DNA of 21,852 nucleotides, taken from the NCBI GenBank assembly GCA_022511055.1, contig JAFLSH010000004.1, positions 1-21,852 on the forward strand, read 5' to 3'. The notes under the pieces are model-generated. The model saw only the letters and a program-made list of their open reading frames with translations, had not been told where the DNA came from and made no database searches. Below are positions 9,001-16,787 of the stretch, piece after piece; the first letter of the stretch is position 1; every line of letters begins with the position of its first letter. The position numbers were made by a program, and so were the translations under genes. This stretch comes from Prevotella sp. Lineage in GTDB: Bacteria > Bacteroidota > Bacteroidia > Bacteroidales > Bacteroidaceae.

Positions 9001-9975
9001 ATGGTGACTAAGCGAATGCAGAATCGGGTGGCCGAGAGCCGCTTCACCCTGCCGGCTGTGGTGGCATATGCTGTTGTTGTCTGGCTGGCCACGGGTCTGC
9101 TCATACCTCATGTGCCGTTCACCATGGCCGACTTGCGCGGTGGCGCGTGGCTCCAGCTGGTCTGCTTTGCGTTAGCTACCTATCTGATGATAGAGCAGAA
9201 CAACGGCAATGCCCTGATTCGCATCTACAGCCGCACCGTGTCGTGTGCCTTTCTCATACTTTCGTGCGCCGCCTGCTTCCTGTTCCAGTCGGTAGAGGGA
9301 GTGGTGGTGCAATTGTGCATGGCGGCTTACCTTACCGTTATCTTTCACACCTACCAGGACAAGCAGTCGGCAGGCTGGACTTTCTATGCCTTTCTGTGCA
9401 TCGGGCTGGCCAGCCTGGTCTTCGTTCAGATACTCTGGTTAGTGCCCTTCTTCTGGCTGTTAAACCGCTTTCAGCTGAACAGTCTGAGCTGGCGCACATT
9501 CTTTGCCTCTGTTGTCGGTCTGCTGACACCCTATTGGTTTGCCACGGTCTGGATAATCTTCAAGCAGGCATTCGACCTGCCCGCCAGACACTTTGCCCGG
9601 CTGGCCGATTTCCAGTTTCCCTATGACTACCATCAGCTGACTGTCAATCAGGTTGCCACTTTTGCCTTTATAGTCATGTTGGGGGTAACGGGTATCATAC
9701 ACTATATACGCAACAGCAGTGGCGATAAAATCCGTATCCGCCAGATTTACGGCTATTTTATCGCCTTGATGCTCATCGCCACGACTTTCATTGTCTTACA
9801 GCCGCAGTATTACACCGTGCTGCTGGGGTTGCTCATTGTCAATGTAGCCCCGCTGATAGCCCATTTCGTTTCGCTGACCTATACAAAGATTACTAACATA
9901 GCCTTTTATGTCATCTGCACGGCCGCCGTGCTTCTGACTCTGCTCAACCTATGGATGCCATCATTGAATTTCTGA
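9001..9975 (+). CDS. polytopic membrane protein of unknown function
   Basis: A 324-residue protein made almost entirely of hydrophobic segments, about nine or ten predicted membrane spans, beginning near residue 17 and ending at the C terminus. I do not recognise a catalytic motif. Charged loops are short; the most polar parts are around residues 195-222 (DLPARHFARLADFQFPYDYH) and 240-252. Its coding nature is supported by length, hydrophobic periodicity, tight placement 43 bp after purD, and a 25-bp overlap with the next membrane-protein gene. The overlap with a YqaA/DedA-like gene suggests the two are made together. Similar unannotated multispan proteins occur in Bacteroidetes, but I cannot assign a function. 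Confidence 0.85.
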   Translation: MVTKRMQNRVAESRFTLPAVVAYAVVVWLATGLLIPHVPFTMADLRGGAWLQLVCFALATYLMIEQNNGNALIRIYSRTVSCAFLILSCAACFLFQSVEGVVVQLCMAAYLTVIFHTYQDKQSAGWTFYAFLCIGLASLVFVQILWLVPFFWLLNRFQLNSLSWRTFFASVVGLLTPYWFATVWIIFKQAFDLPARHFARLADFQFPYDYHQLTVNQVATFAFIVMLGVTGIIHYIRNSSGDKIRIRQIYGYFIALMLIATTFIVLQPQYYTVLLGLLIVNVAPLIAHFVSLTYTKITNIAFYVICTAAVLLTLLNLWMPSLNF

Positions 9976-10403
9976 CCAGCTACGGCTATTGGGGCATGTT
10001 GCTGGCGGCGTTTCTGGCCGGCAGCTTCTTTCCGTTCTCCAGCGAGGCCGTGATGGTGGGCCTGATGGCCACTGGGCTGAATCCGTGGCGGCTGATGGTC
10101 TATGGCACCATCGGCAACGTGCTTGGCTCCGTGTTCAACTACGGTGTGGGGCGGCTGGGCAAGGTGGAGTGGTTTGAGCGTTACCTGCATGTCAGCAAGC
10201 AAAGCCTTAACCGTGCTGAGCGTTTCGTGGCGGGGCGCGGTGCGTGGATGGGCTTTTTTGCCTTTCTGCCCGTGCTTGGCTCGGCTATCACAATCCTGTT
10301 GGGACTGATGCGTTCCAACCTTATCATTACCTTCATTGCCATCACGTTGGGAAAGCTATTCCGTTATATTATCTTAATTTACGGCGTAGGTTTGATTATT
10401 TGA
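9951..10403 (+). CDS. YqaA-like small DedA/VTT-domain membrane protein
   Basis: A 150-residue inner-membrane protein of the DedA/SNARE-associated (VTT) superfamily, matching the short YqaA branch in size. Features include an early ...YGYWGMLLAAFLAGSFFP segment with the acidic F-S-S-E-A site near residue 32, a re-entrant-like GTIGNVLGSVFNYGVGR stretch with conserved glycines, and the loop RFVAGRGAWMGFFAFLPVLGSAITILLG that resembles the family signature around the conserved arginine. DedA relatives have been linked to undecaprenyl phosphate or phospholipid flipping; that function is only a family-level suggestion here. The gene starts inside the end of the preceding membrane-protein gene and closes the operon. 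Confidence 0.85.
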   Translation: MDAIIEFLTSYGYWGMLLAAFLAGSFFPFSSEAVMVGLMATGLNPWRLMVYGTIGNVLGSVFNYGVGRLGKVEWFERYLHVSKQSLNRAERFVAGRGAWMGFFAFLPVLGSAITILLGLMRSNLIITFIAITLGKLFRYIILIYGVGLII

Positions 10404-10424
10404 GCCACGTTTTTTGTAACTTTG
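10391..10424 (+). promoter_or_regulatory. promoter of the DUF2723 - deacetylase unit
   Basis: TAACTTTG at 10417-10424 matches the -7 box exactly. TTTG at 10391-10394 is 22 bp upstream, slightly longer than the usual 19-21 bp. The box overlaps only the stop region of the yqaA-like gene. A transcript starting near 10430 would begin just before the long hairpin and have a leader of roughly 125 nt. Confidence 0.6.
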
Positions 10425-10436
10425 TAGCCGAATACT

Positions 10437-10546
10437 CCCCTAAGGTCAGGGGGCGGGGGTCTGAACAGGCGCAGAACTCCTGAATTAATAACCTAATAAA
10501 ACATGGTCTGGTTCGCTTGTTCAGACCCACAACCCCTGCTTTGGGG
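10437..10546 (+). ncRNA. long structured 5' leader hairpin (or independent small RNA) before the DUF2723 gene
   Basis: The leader can fold into one long hairpin. From outside in: CCCCTAAG (10437-10444) with CTTTGGGG (10539-10546), one U-U mismatch; CAGGGG (10447-10452) with CCCCTG (10533-10538); a 4x4 internal loop; a 15-bp helix of GGGTCTGAACAGGCG (10457-10471) with CGCTTGTTCAGACCC (10514-10528), one G-U pair; CAGA (10472-10475) with TCTG (10507-10510); and a 31-nt A/T-rich apical loop. The 5' base lies a few nucleotides after the predicted transcription start and the 3' base eight nucleotides before the ATG at 10555. No T-run follows, so it is not a typical terminator. Cis-regulatory leader, small RNA (6S-like included) and inverted-repeat mobile remnant are all open; I do not recognise a named family. 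Confidence 0.55.
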
Positions 10547-10554
10547 TAAAGAGA

Positions 10555-13500
10555 ATGAAACAGTTTAAACTCGTGGACAATATCCTCGGATGGCTGGCGT
10601 TTCTGATAGCCGCCTTTGTGTATTGTTCCACCATTGAACCCACAGCCTCGTTCTGGGATTGCCCGGAATTTATCACTACTGGTTATAAGCTGGAAATAGG
10701 CCACCCCCCCGGGGCACCTTTCTTCATGCTGACAGCCAACCTGTTCTCACAGTTTGCCAGCGACCCCACGCAGGTGGCCTACTGGGTGAACACCATGAGC
10801 GCCTTGCTCTCAGCAACGTGTATTCTGTTCCTCTTCTGGAGCATCACGCACCTGACACGCCGCCTGCTCATTGACCGTTGGGAAGAACTGACCACCGCCA
10901 AGCTCATTGCCATTGAGGCTGCCGGCATGGTGGGTGCGCTCATCTATACGTTCAGCGACACCTTCTGGTTTTCTGCCGTTGAGGGCGAGGTCTATGCCTA
11001 CTCATCAGCATTTACCGCTGTGGTGTTCTGGCTCATACTGAAGTGGGAAGACCATGCCGATGAGCCGCACTCAGACCGCTGGCTGGTACTCATCATGTAC
11101 ATGACAGGTCTCTCCATTGGCGTTCACCTGCTGAACTTGCTTTGCCTGCCCGCCATTGTGCTGGTCTACTATTACAAGCGATTCCCCAATGCCGACCTGA
11201 AAGGCTCGCTCATGGCGCTGGCCGTGTCGGCCGTGCTGGTGGCCGCCGTACTCTACGGTGTCATTCCCGGCATCATTACCGTGGGCGGCTGGCTTGAGCT
11301 GTTCTTTGTCAACACTCTCGGCATGCCTTTCAACACCGGCCTTTACGTCTATATCGTTCTGCTGCTGTCAGCAGTCATCTGGGCCATCTACGAGACCCAG
11401 CGCTCGACCACGCTGCCGGCCGCAGACAAGGCTGCTGCCGACAAGAACTGGCGCCGCCAGAACATAGCTTTCCTCTTGTCCGTTGGTTTGCTGGGCGTTC
11501 CCTTCTACGGCTACGGCTGGTCGGCCTTCTTCACAGGTGTGATTGTGCTGGGCTGCCTCTGGTTTGTGCTGAATCGCCGCTACGAGAAGAAGCCTATTGT
11601 CTCAGCCCGCTTCAAGAACACGGCGCTGCTCTGCATGCTCATGCTGATGGTGGGCTACTCTACATACGCAGTCATTGTCATTCGCTCTGCCGCCAATCCG
11701 CCCATGGACCAGAACTCGCCAGAGGACATTTTCACCCTGGGCGACTATCTGGGCCGCGAGCAGTACGGCCAGCGCCCGCTGTTCTACGGTCAGGCGTACA
11801 CTTCTCAGGTAGCTTTAGAAAAGGATGGGCAGTATTGCCGGCCTGTTGTGTCGAAAGGCAAGCCTATCTGGCAGCGTAAGGAGAAGGCATCGGCCGATGA
11901 GAAGGACTCCTACTTCGTTGTGCGCACCAAAGACGAATATAAGTACGCCCAGAACATGCTGTTCCCGCGTATGTATAGCAGTGACCGCGAACACGTGGCT
12001 GCCTACGAATCATGGATGGGCGACATCAGCGGCACTGATGTGCCCTACGACCGCTGCGGCGAGCAGATTATGGTCAGAATGCCTTCGCAGTGGGAAAATC
12101 TGCGCTTCTTCCTCAGCTACCAGTGCAACTGGATGTACTGGCGCTACTTCATGTGGAACTTTGCCGGCCGCCAGAACGACCTGCAGGGTCATGGCGAGCT
12201 GGAGCATGGTAACTGGCTGTCGGGCATTCCCTTCATCGACAATGCCCGGTTGGGCGACCAGTCACTGCTGCCCGATGACTTGAAGAACAATAAAGGACAC
12301 AACGTGTTCTACTGCCTGCCGCTGCTGTTGGGCATCATCGGCCTCTTCTGGCAGTCCATGGGGAAAGGCCAGAAGGGCATTCAGCAGTTCTGGGTTGTCT
12401 TCTTCCTCTTCTTCATGACAGGTCTGGCCATTGTGGTCTACCTGAATCAGACACCGTTGCAGCCCCGCGAGCGCGACTATGCCTATGCCGGCTCGTTCTA
12501 TGCCTTTGCCATCTGGTGCGGCATGGGCGTGGCTGCCATCTACGACCTGCTGACTGAGAGCCTGAAGAAGCTGAATCCCGTGGCCGTTGCGGCCGTGGTG
12601 GCTTTGCTCACCATATTCGTTCCCATTCAGATGGCTTCGCAGACGTGGGATGACCACGACCGTTCAGGCCGCTACACTTGCCGCGACTTCGGACAGAACT
12701 ATCTCATGTCGTTGCAGCAGCAGGGCAACCCCATCATTTTCACCAACGGCGATAACGACACCTTCCCGCTCTGGTACAATCAGGACACCGAGGGTGTGCG
12801 CACCGATGCCCGCGTCTGCAACCTCAGCTATTTGCAGACCGACTGGTACATTGACCAGATGGTGCGCCCGGCCTACGACTCGCCCTCACTGCCCATTACG
12901 TGGAACAGGCTGGAGTACTGCTCAGGCACTAACGAGTACGTGCAGGTGGACCCCTCGCTGAAGGAACAGCTCTTGGAACTCTACCGGCAGCAGCCTGAGG
13001 AGGCGCGCCAGCAGTTTGGCGATGAGCCTTTTGAACTGAAGAACATTCTCGACCACTGGGTGCGTACCCCCAACAGCGACCTGCATGTCATTCCTACCGA
13101 CACGGTCTATCTGACCATCGACAAGGAGGCAGTGCGCCGCAGCGGCATGATGATGCAGGGCGACTCCATTCCCGACCGCATGGTTATCTCGCTGAAGGGT
13201 AGGGGTGCGCTCTATAAAGGCGACCTGATGATGCTCGAAATGATTGCCCATGCCAACTGGGAGCGCCCCATCTACGTGGCACTCACCGTAGGCCAGAGCA
13301 ACTACATGAACCTGGGCGAGAACTTCATACAGGAAGGACTTGTCAACCGCATCACGCCCTTCACCACCTCAGTCACCGACCAGCGCGGCAACCTTGTACC
13401 CGTGCCTGGCATGAAGACCTTCGACACCGAGAAGACCTACGAGGCCGTGATGAAGCACTTCAAGTTTGGCAATGTCAGCCAGCCCGGCATCTATCTTGAT

Positions 13501-13968
13501 GAGACGGTCATGCGCATGTGCTACACCCACCGCCGCCTGATGGCTCAGCTGGTCGGCAACCTGTTGGCCGAGGGCAAGCAGAAACAGGCTGCCGAGGTGT
13601 TGGCACTCTGCGAGAAAGAGATACCCACCACCAACGTGCCTGCCGACTACACCAGCGGCTCGGTCGACCTGCTGCGCGCCCACGTGGCACTTGGCCACAA
13701 GCAGGAGGCCCGGCAGCAGCTGGATGACCTCTGGAAGCGGTCGGTGCAGTATCTCAACTACTATTGTACGCTCGATGGCATGCGTTTTGCCGGTAGTCAG
13801 CGCGACTGCCTGCTGAACATCTACGTGCTGAATCAGCTGCTCGGCATTGCCGATGAACTTGACACTGCCTATGCCGACAAGCTGGAACAGCAGCTTAACC
13901 AGATTCTCTTCCAATATCAGAGCAAGGGCGGAAATCTGGGAAGCCTGGGAGGAAGTCTTGGGCTCTGA
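10555..13968 (+). CDS. DUF2723 giant membrane protein, predicted protein O-mannosyltransferase-like GT-C enzyme
   Basis: An 1137-residue protein with about a dozen or more membrane spans in the first 680 residues and a largely soluble C-terminal half. The N-terminal signature TASFWDCPEFI (30-40), with Asp35 and Glu38 in the first extracytoplasmic loop, followed by GHPPGAP (49-55), is the hallmark of DUF2723; acidic residues at this place are typical catalytic sites of GT-C glycosyltransferases. Near residue 636 lies QPRERDYAYAGSFY and near 731 NGDNDTFPLWY, both strongly conserved in Bacteroidetes members as I recall them. The last ~130 residues are helical and TPR-like (KQKQAAEVLALCEKE; GHKQEARQQLDDLW). 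The human family member TMEM260 is a protein O-mannosyltransferase, so a role in Bacteroidetes protein O-glycosylation is plausible but unproven. Start codon: ATG at 10555 after the structured leader. The deacetylase gene follows by 33 bp. Confidence 0.92.
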   Translation: MKQFKLVDNILGWLAFLIAAFVYCSTIEPTASFWDCPEFITTGYKLEIGHPPGAPFFMLTANLFSQFASDPTQVAYWVNTMSALLSATCILFLFWSITHLTRRLLIDRWEELTTAKLIAIEAAGMVGALIYTFSDTFWFSAVEGEVYAYSSAFTAVVFWLILKWEDHADEPHSDRWLVLIMYMTGLSIGVHLLNLLCLPAIVLVYYYKRFPNADLKGSLMALAVSAVLVAAVLYGVIPGIITVGGWLELFFVNTLGMPFNTGLYVYIVLLLSAVIWAIYETQRSTTLPAADKAAADKNWRRQNIAFLLSVGLLGVPFYGYGWSAFFTGVIVLGCLWFVLNRRYEKKPIVSARFKNTALLCMLMLMVGYSTYAVIVIRSAANPPMDQNSPEDIFTLGDYLGREQYGQRPLFYGQAYTSQVALEKDGQYCRPVVSKGKPIWQRKEKASADEKDSYFVVRTKDEYKYAQNMLFPRMYSSDREHVAAYESWMGDISGTDVPYDRCGEQIMVRMPSQWENLRFFLSYQCNWMYWRYFMWNFAGRQNDLQGHGELEHGNWLSGIPFIDNARLGDQSLLPDDLKNNKGHNVFYCLPLLLGIIGLFWQSMGKGQKGIQQFWVVFFLFFMTGLAIVVYLNQTPLQPRERDYAYAGSFYAFAIWCGMGVAAIYDLLTESLKKLNPVAVAAVVALLTIFVPIQMASQTWDDHDRSGRYTCRDFGQNYLMSLQQQGNPIIFTNGDNDTFPLWYNQDTEGVRTDARVCNLSYLQTDWYIDQMVRPAYDSPSLPITWNRLEYCSGTNEYVQVDPSLKEQLLELYRQQPEEARQQFGDEPFELKNILDHWVRTPNSDLHVIPTDTVYLTIDKEAVRRSGMMMQGDSIPDRMVISLKGRGALYKGDLMMLEMIAHANWERPIYVALTVGQSNYMNLGENFIQEGLVNRITPFTTSVTDQRGNLVPVPGMKTFDTEKTYEAVMKHFKFGNVSQPGIYLDETVMRMCYTHRRLMAQLVGNLLAEGKQKQAAEVLALCEKEIPTTNVPADYTSGSVDLLRAHVALGHKQEARQQLDDLWKRSVQYLNYYCTLDGMRFAGSQRDCLLNIYVLNQLLGIADELDTAYADKLEQQLNQILFQYQSKGGNLGSLGGSLGL

Positions 13969-14001
13969 CAAAAATGTACGGGTGAAAGAGAAGCGTGAAG
14001 C

Positions 14002-14610
14002 ATGATTATTGAGCAACCGGCCATTTATCTCCGCTGGCTCTACCCAAAGGCTTACTGGCGAATGGACCGTCACGAGCGTTCAGTCTATCTGACGTTTGAT
14101 GACGGCCCAATCCCGGAGTCCACTCCGTTCATTCTCGACACGCTGCGGCAGTATGATGCCAAGGCCACCTTCTTCATGGTGGGCGACAACGTGCGTAAGT
14201 ACCCCGAACTCTACCGGCAGATACTGGCCGAAGGGCATCAGGTGGGCAACCACACGCACAACCACATCAGCGGATTCCGCCACTCGATGCACGACTACAG
14301 TTTCAATGTCGAGAAGGCCAACGCCTACATTCACAGCCACTATATGCGCCCGCCGCACGGCTGGATGCGCCTGCCGCAGTACGCCTGGCTCTCACGCAAG
14401 TACAAGATAGTCATGTGGGACCTGGTTACCCGCGACTACTCTCGCTGGGTGAGCGCGCAGGGTGTGGTCAACAATGTCAAGCGCTATGCCCGGAACGGCA
14501 GTATCATTACGTTCCACGACTCGTTGAAGAGCATCGACAAGCTGCGCACCGCCCTCCCTGAGAGCCTGCAGTGGCTGCGCGAACAGGGCTATCAGTTCCG
14601 CATCTTCTGA
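14002..14610 (+). CDS. polysaccharide deacetylase family protein (NodB homology domain, CE4)
   Basis: A 202-residue single-domain protein of the carbohydrate esterase 4 family, which removes N-acetyl groups from sugars or peptidoglycan using a metal bound by Asp-His-His. The motifs appear in order: TFDDGP (31-36), HTHNH (84-88) with His84 and His88 as likely ligands, RPPHG (116-120), MWDLVTRDY (138-146), and FHDS (171-174) with the catalytic-side histidine. No clear signal peptide is present, so it may act in the cytoplasm or be attached peripherally; the N terminus is short and amphipathic. It lies 33 bp after the DUF2723 gene and is probably cotranscribed, which suggests a role in the same envelope glycan process. 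Confidence 0.92.
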   Translation: MIIEQPAIYLRWLYPKAYWRMDRHERSVYLTFDDGPIPESTPFILDTLRQYDAKATFFMVGDNVRKYPELYRQILAEGHQVGNHTHNHISGFRHSMHDYSFNVEKANAYIHSHYMRPPHGWMRLPQYAWLSRKYKIVMWDLVTRDYSRWVSAQGVVNNVKRYARNGSIITFHDSLKSIDKLRTALPESLQWLREQGYQFRIF

Positions 14611-14621
14611 CTTATGGAGTT

Positions 14622-14647
14622 GGCGCGAAAACTCGCGGCCTGTTTTC
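14622..14647 (+). terminator. intrinsic terminator after the deacetylase gene
   Basis: GGCGCGA and TCGCGGCC pair as a 7-bp GC-rich stem with one bulged G and an AAAC loop, followed by TGTTTTC. It begins 11 bp after the stop codon, and the next promoter lies at 14755, so it fits the end of the DUF2723 unit. Confidence 0.5.
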
Positions 14648-14754
14648 TGGAAACATGCACACGTTAGCCTTCCCCTTGAAACTTCCATCACCTAAAATTT
14701 GTTAAACATTCAAGAAATGTCAATTTCCAGTAACCAATTTTCGTCAGGAAGTTG

Positions 14755-14762
14755 TAACTTTG
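14755..14762 (+). promoter_or_regulatory. -7 box of the ftsX operon promoter
   Basis: TAACTTTG is an exact match to the Bacteroidetes -7 consensus, 41 bp before the ftsX start codon. I see no convincing TTTG at the proper -33 distance, so this rests on the -7 box, the 193-bp gene-free spacer and the preceding terminator. The six genes from ftsX to folK would be served by it. Confidence 0.55.
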
Positions 14763-14803
14763 CACCTAATTTCGGAGTAATGTGTCTAAATAACTCATAG
14801 CTC

Positions 14804-15682
14804 ATGAGGAAAAAACGAAAATCGACCAGTGGCCGGAGAGGGGTGCAGGTCTTTACACTGTGCATCAGCACCACCATGGTGCTTGTCTTGTTAGGTCTGA
14901 TGGTCTTCTCGATGCTGACTGCCAACAACCTGTCGAAATGGGTGAAGGAAAACCTGACGGTAACGGTCATGTTGGGCGATACGGTGTCAGTGGCTGATGC
15001 CCGCGGGCTGTGCCGCGAATTGCAGCGGCAGCCGTACGCCAAGCATCTTTCCTATATCAGCAAGGAGCAGGCCCTGAAGGAGCAGACGCTGGCTATGGGG
15101 TCAGACCCTTCGGAGTTCCTGGGGGTGAATCCCTTCCCTGCATCCATTGAGATGCAGCTCTACTCAGACTATGCGAATGCCGACTCGCTGCGCTGGATAG
15201 CCAGGCAGCTGAAGCGCAACGCCAAAGTGAGCGAGGTGGCCTACCAGGAAGACTTGATGGACAAGGTGAACGTGAACTTGCAGAAGCTGAGCGTGCTGCT
15301 GCTGGTGCTGGCAGGTCTGCTGACGTTTATCAGCTACTCGCTGATTAGCAACACCGTGCGGCTGAGTGTCTATGCCCGCCGGTTCATCATTCACACCATG
15401 AAGCTCGTGGGCGCATCATGGGGTGTGATTCGCGGGCCGTTCATGCGCCAGTTCATTGGCATCGGCCTGCTGGCGGCACTCATAGCCTGTCTGGTCTTGG
15501 GCGGCATTGTCTATGCCCTTTACAGATATGAGCCGAGCATTGCCACCCTCATTACGGAGCGCGAGCTGGCTGTCACGGCAGGCTGCGTGTTTCTGTTTGG
15601 CGTGTTGATAACCGCCATCTGTACGTGGCTGTCTGTCAACCGTTTCCTGCGCATGACAGCGGGCGACCTTTACAAGATTTAG
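14804..15682 (+). CDS. ftsX: cell division protein FtsX (permease-like)
   Basis: Membrane half of the FtsEX complex, which controls septal peptidoglycan hydrolases at the division site. The 292 residues show the standard topology: a basic cytoplasmic N terminus, one membrane helix at 16-38, an extracytoplasmic domain (about 40-155) with the family element NPFPASIEM (109-117), then three helices at 161-184, 216-239 and 256-278 with the permease motif TMKLVGASWGVIRGPFMRQF between the second and third. The ATPase gene ftsE is not next to it, so the partner must be encoded elsewhere. It opens the operon from the 14755 promoter. Confidence 0.94.
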   Translation: MRKKRKSTSGRRGVQVFTLCISTTMVLVLLGLMVFSMLTANNLSKWVKENLTVTVMLGDTVSVADARGLCRELQRQPYAKHLSYISKEQALKEQTLAMGSDPSEFLGVNPFPASIEMQLYSDYANADSLRWIARQLKRNAKVSEVAYQEDLMDKVNVNLQKLSVLLLVLAGLLTFISYSLISNTVRLSVYARRFIIHTMKLVGASWGVIRGPFMRQFIGIGLLAALIACLVLGGIVYALYRYEPSIATLITERELAVTAGCVFLFGVLITAICTWLSVNRFLRMTAGDLYKI

Positions 15683-15744
15683 GCGTGGCGGCGCAGGGCC
15701 GGGAAAGAGAAAAGAGAAAGATAAACAAGTAAAGATATAAAATT

Positions 15745-15972
15745 ATGGATAAGAGTAATTTCGCATTTGGCCGCATGAACTTCATTCTGCTGGCCGTGGG
15801 CATGGCGGTGGTAATCATCGGCTTTATCCTGATGGGAGGCGAGGGGTCGACTGCCGATGCCTACAATCCCGACATCTTCAGTGCGCGGCGCATCAAGGTG
15901 GCCCCTGTGGTCTGCCTGTTGGGCTTTGTGTCAATGATTTATGCCGTTGTGCATAAGCCAAAAGATGAATAG
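15745..15972 (+). CDS. DUF3098 small membrane protein
   Basis: A 75-residue protein with two membrane helices (about residues 12-31 and 51-68) joined by a polar loop containing the conserved YNPDIFSARRIKVAPVV element, typical of DUF3098, a Bacteroidetes family of unknown function. It lies between ftsX and uppP, with 62 bp before it and only 3 bp after it, a gene order I associate with Bacteroidales genomes. This suggests a role in envelope growth, but nothing in the sequence defines one. Confidence 0.9.
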   Translation: MDKSNFAFGRMNFILLAVGMAVVIIGFILMGGEGSTADAYNPDIFSARRIKVAPVVCLLGFVSMIYAVVHKPKDE

Positions 15973-15975
15973 GCC

Positions 15976-16776
15976 ATGGACTGGATTCAAGCATTGATAC
16001 TGGGGCTGATACAGGGTTTGACCGAATATCTGCCCGTGAGCAGCAGTGGCCACCTGACGATTGGAGCCACCTTCTTTGGCATTGGCGGTGCTGACAACCT
16101 GGCGTTTACGGTGGCTGTGCATGTGGCTACGGTGCTGTCTACGCTGGTGGTGCTTTGGACTGAGATTGACTGGATTCTGAAGGGGCTGTTCAAGTTCCAG
16201 ATGAACGCCGAGACGAAGTATGTGCTGAACATCTTGGTGTCAATGATACCCGTGGGTGTTGTTGGCCTGTTCTTCAAGGACTATGTGGAGGATGTCTTTG
16301 GCTCCGGGCTGCTCATTGTGGGCATCTGCCTGCTGCTGACGGCGACCCTGCTGGCCTTCTCGTACTACTCCAAGCCCCGGCAGAAGGAGAATATCTCGCT
16401 GAAAGATGCCTTTATCATCGGCTTGGCGCAGGCTTGCGCCGTGCTGCCCGGTCTTTCGCGCTCAGGCTCGACGATTGCCACGGGCCTGCTGCTGGGCAAT
16501 AAGAAGGAAAAGCTGGCCCAGTTCTCGTTCCTGATGGTTATCCCCCCGATACTGGGCGAGGCCCTGCTCGACGTGCTGAAGGCTGTCAAGGGCGAGGCGG
16601 TCATTGGCGGCATAGGCATAGTGCCGTTGGTGGTTGGCTTTCTGGCTGCCTTCATCAGTGGCTGCCTGGCCTGCAAGTGGATGATAAGCATAGTCAAGAA
16701 CGGCAAGCTGATTTACTTCGGCATCTATTGCGCCGTTGTTGGCACGATACTGATTCTGACAGAGTTGATAAGCTAA
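15976..16776 (+). CDS. uppP: undecaprenyl-diphosphatase (BacA type)
   Basis: Integral membrane enzyme that dephosphorylates undecaprenyl pyrophosphate to recycle the lipid carrier for peptidoglycan and surface polysaccharides; overproduction gives bacitracin resistance in other bacteria. The 266-residue length is typical. Both active-site motifs are present: ...QGLTEYLPVSSSGHL with Glu17 and the SSSGH at 22-26, and PGLSRSGST at 158-166 with Arg162. Multiple membrane spans follow the family pattern. It starts 3 bp after the DUF3098 gene, so translation is probably coupled. Confidence 0.96.
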   Translation: MDWIQALILGLIQGLTEYLPVSSSGHLTIGATFFGIGGADNLAFTVAVHVATVLSTLVVLWTEIDWILKGLFKFQMNAETKYVLNILVSMIPVGVVGLFFKDYVEDVFGSGLLIVGICLLLTATLLAFSYYSKPRQKENISLKDAFIIGLAQACAVLPGLSRSGSTIATGLLLGNKKEKLAQFSFLMVIPPILGEALLDVLKAVKGEAVIGGIGIVPLVVGFLAAFISGCLACKWMISIVKNGKLIYFGIYCAVVGTILILTELIS

Positions 16777-16787
16777 CGCGGAGCGAG

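Noticed and set aside
13369..14073. A 234-residue minus-strand open frame spanning the DUF2723/deacetylase junction.
   Set aside because: It lies opposite two well-supported genes and shows no motif or promoter.
16677..16787. An extended TruB N terminus from the longer open frame.
   Set aside because: It overlaps uppP by 100 bp, encodes no TruB-like sequence, and ATG codons just after the uppP stop give the conserved family start.
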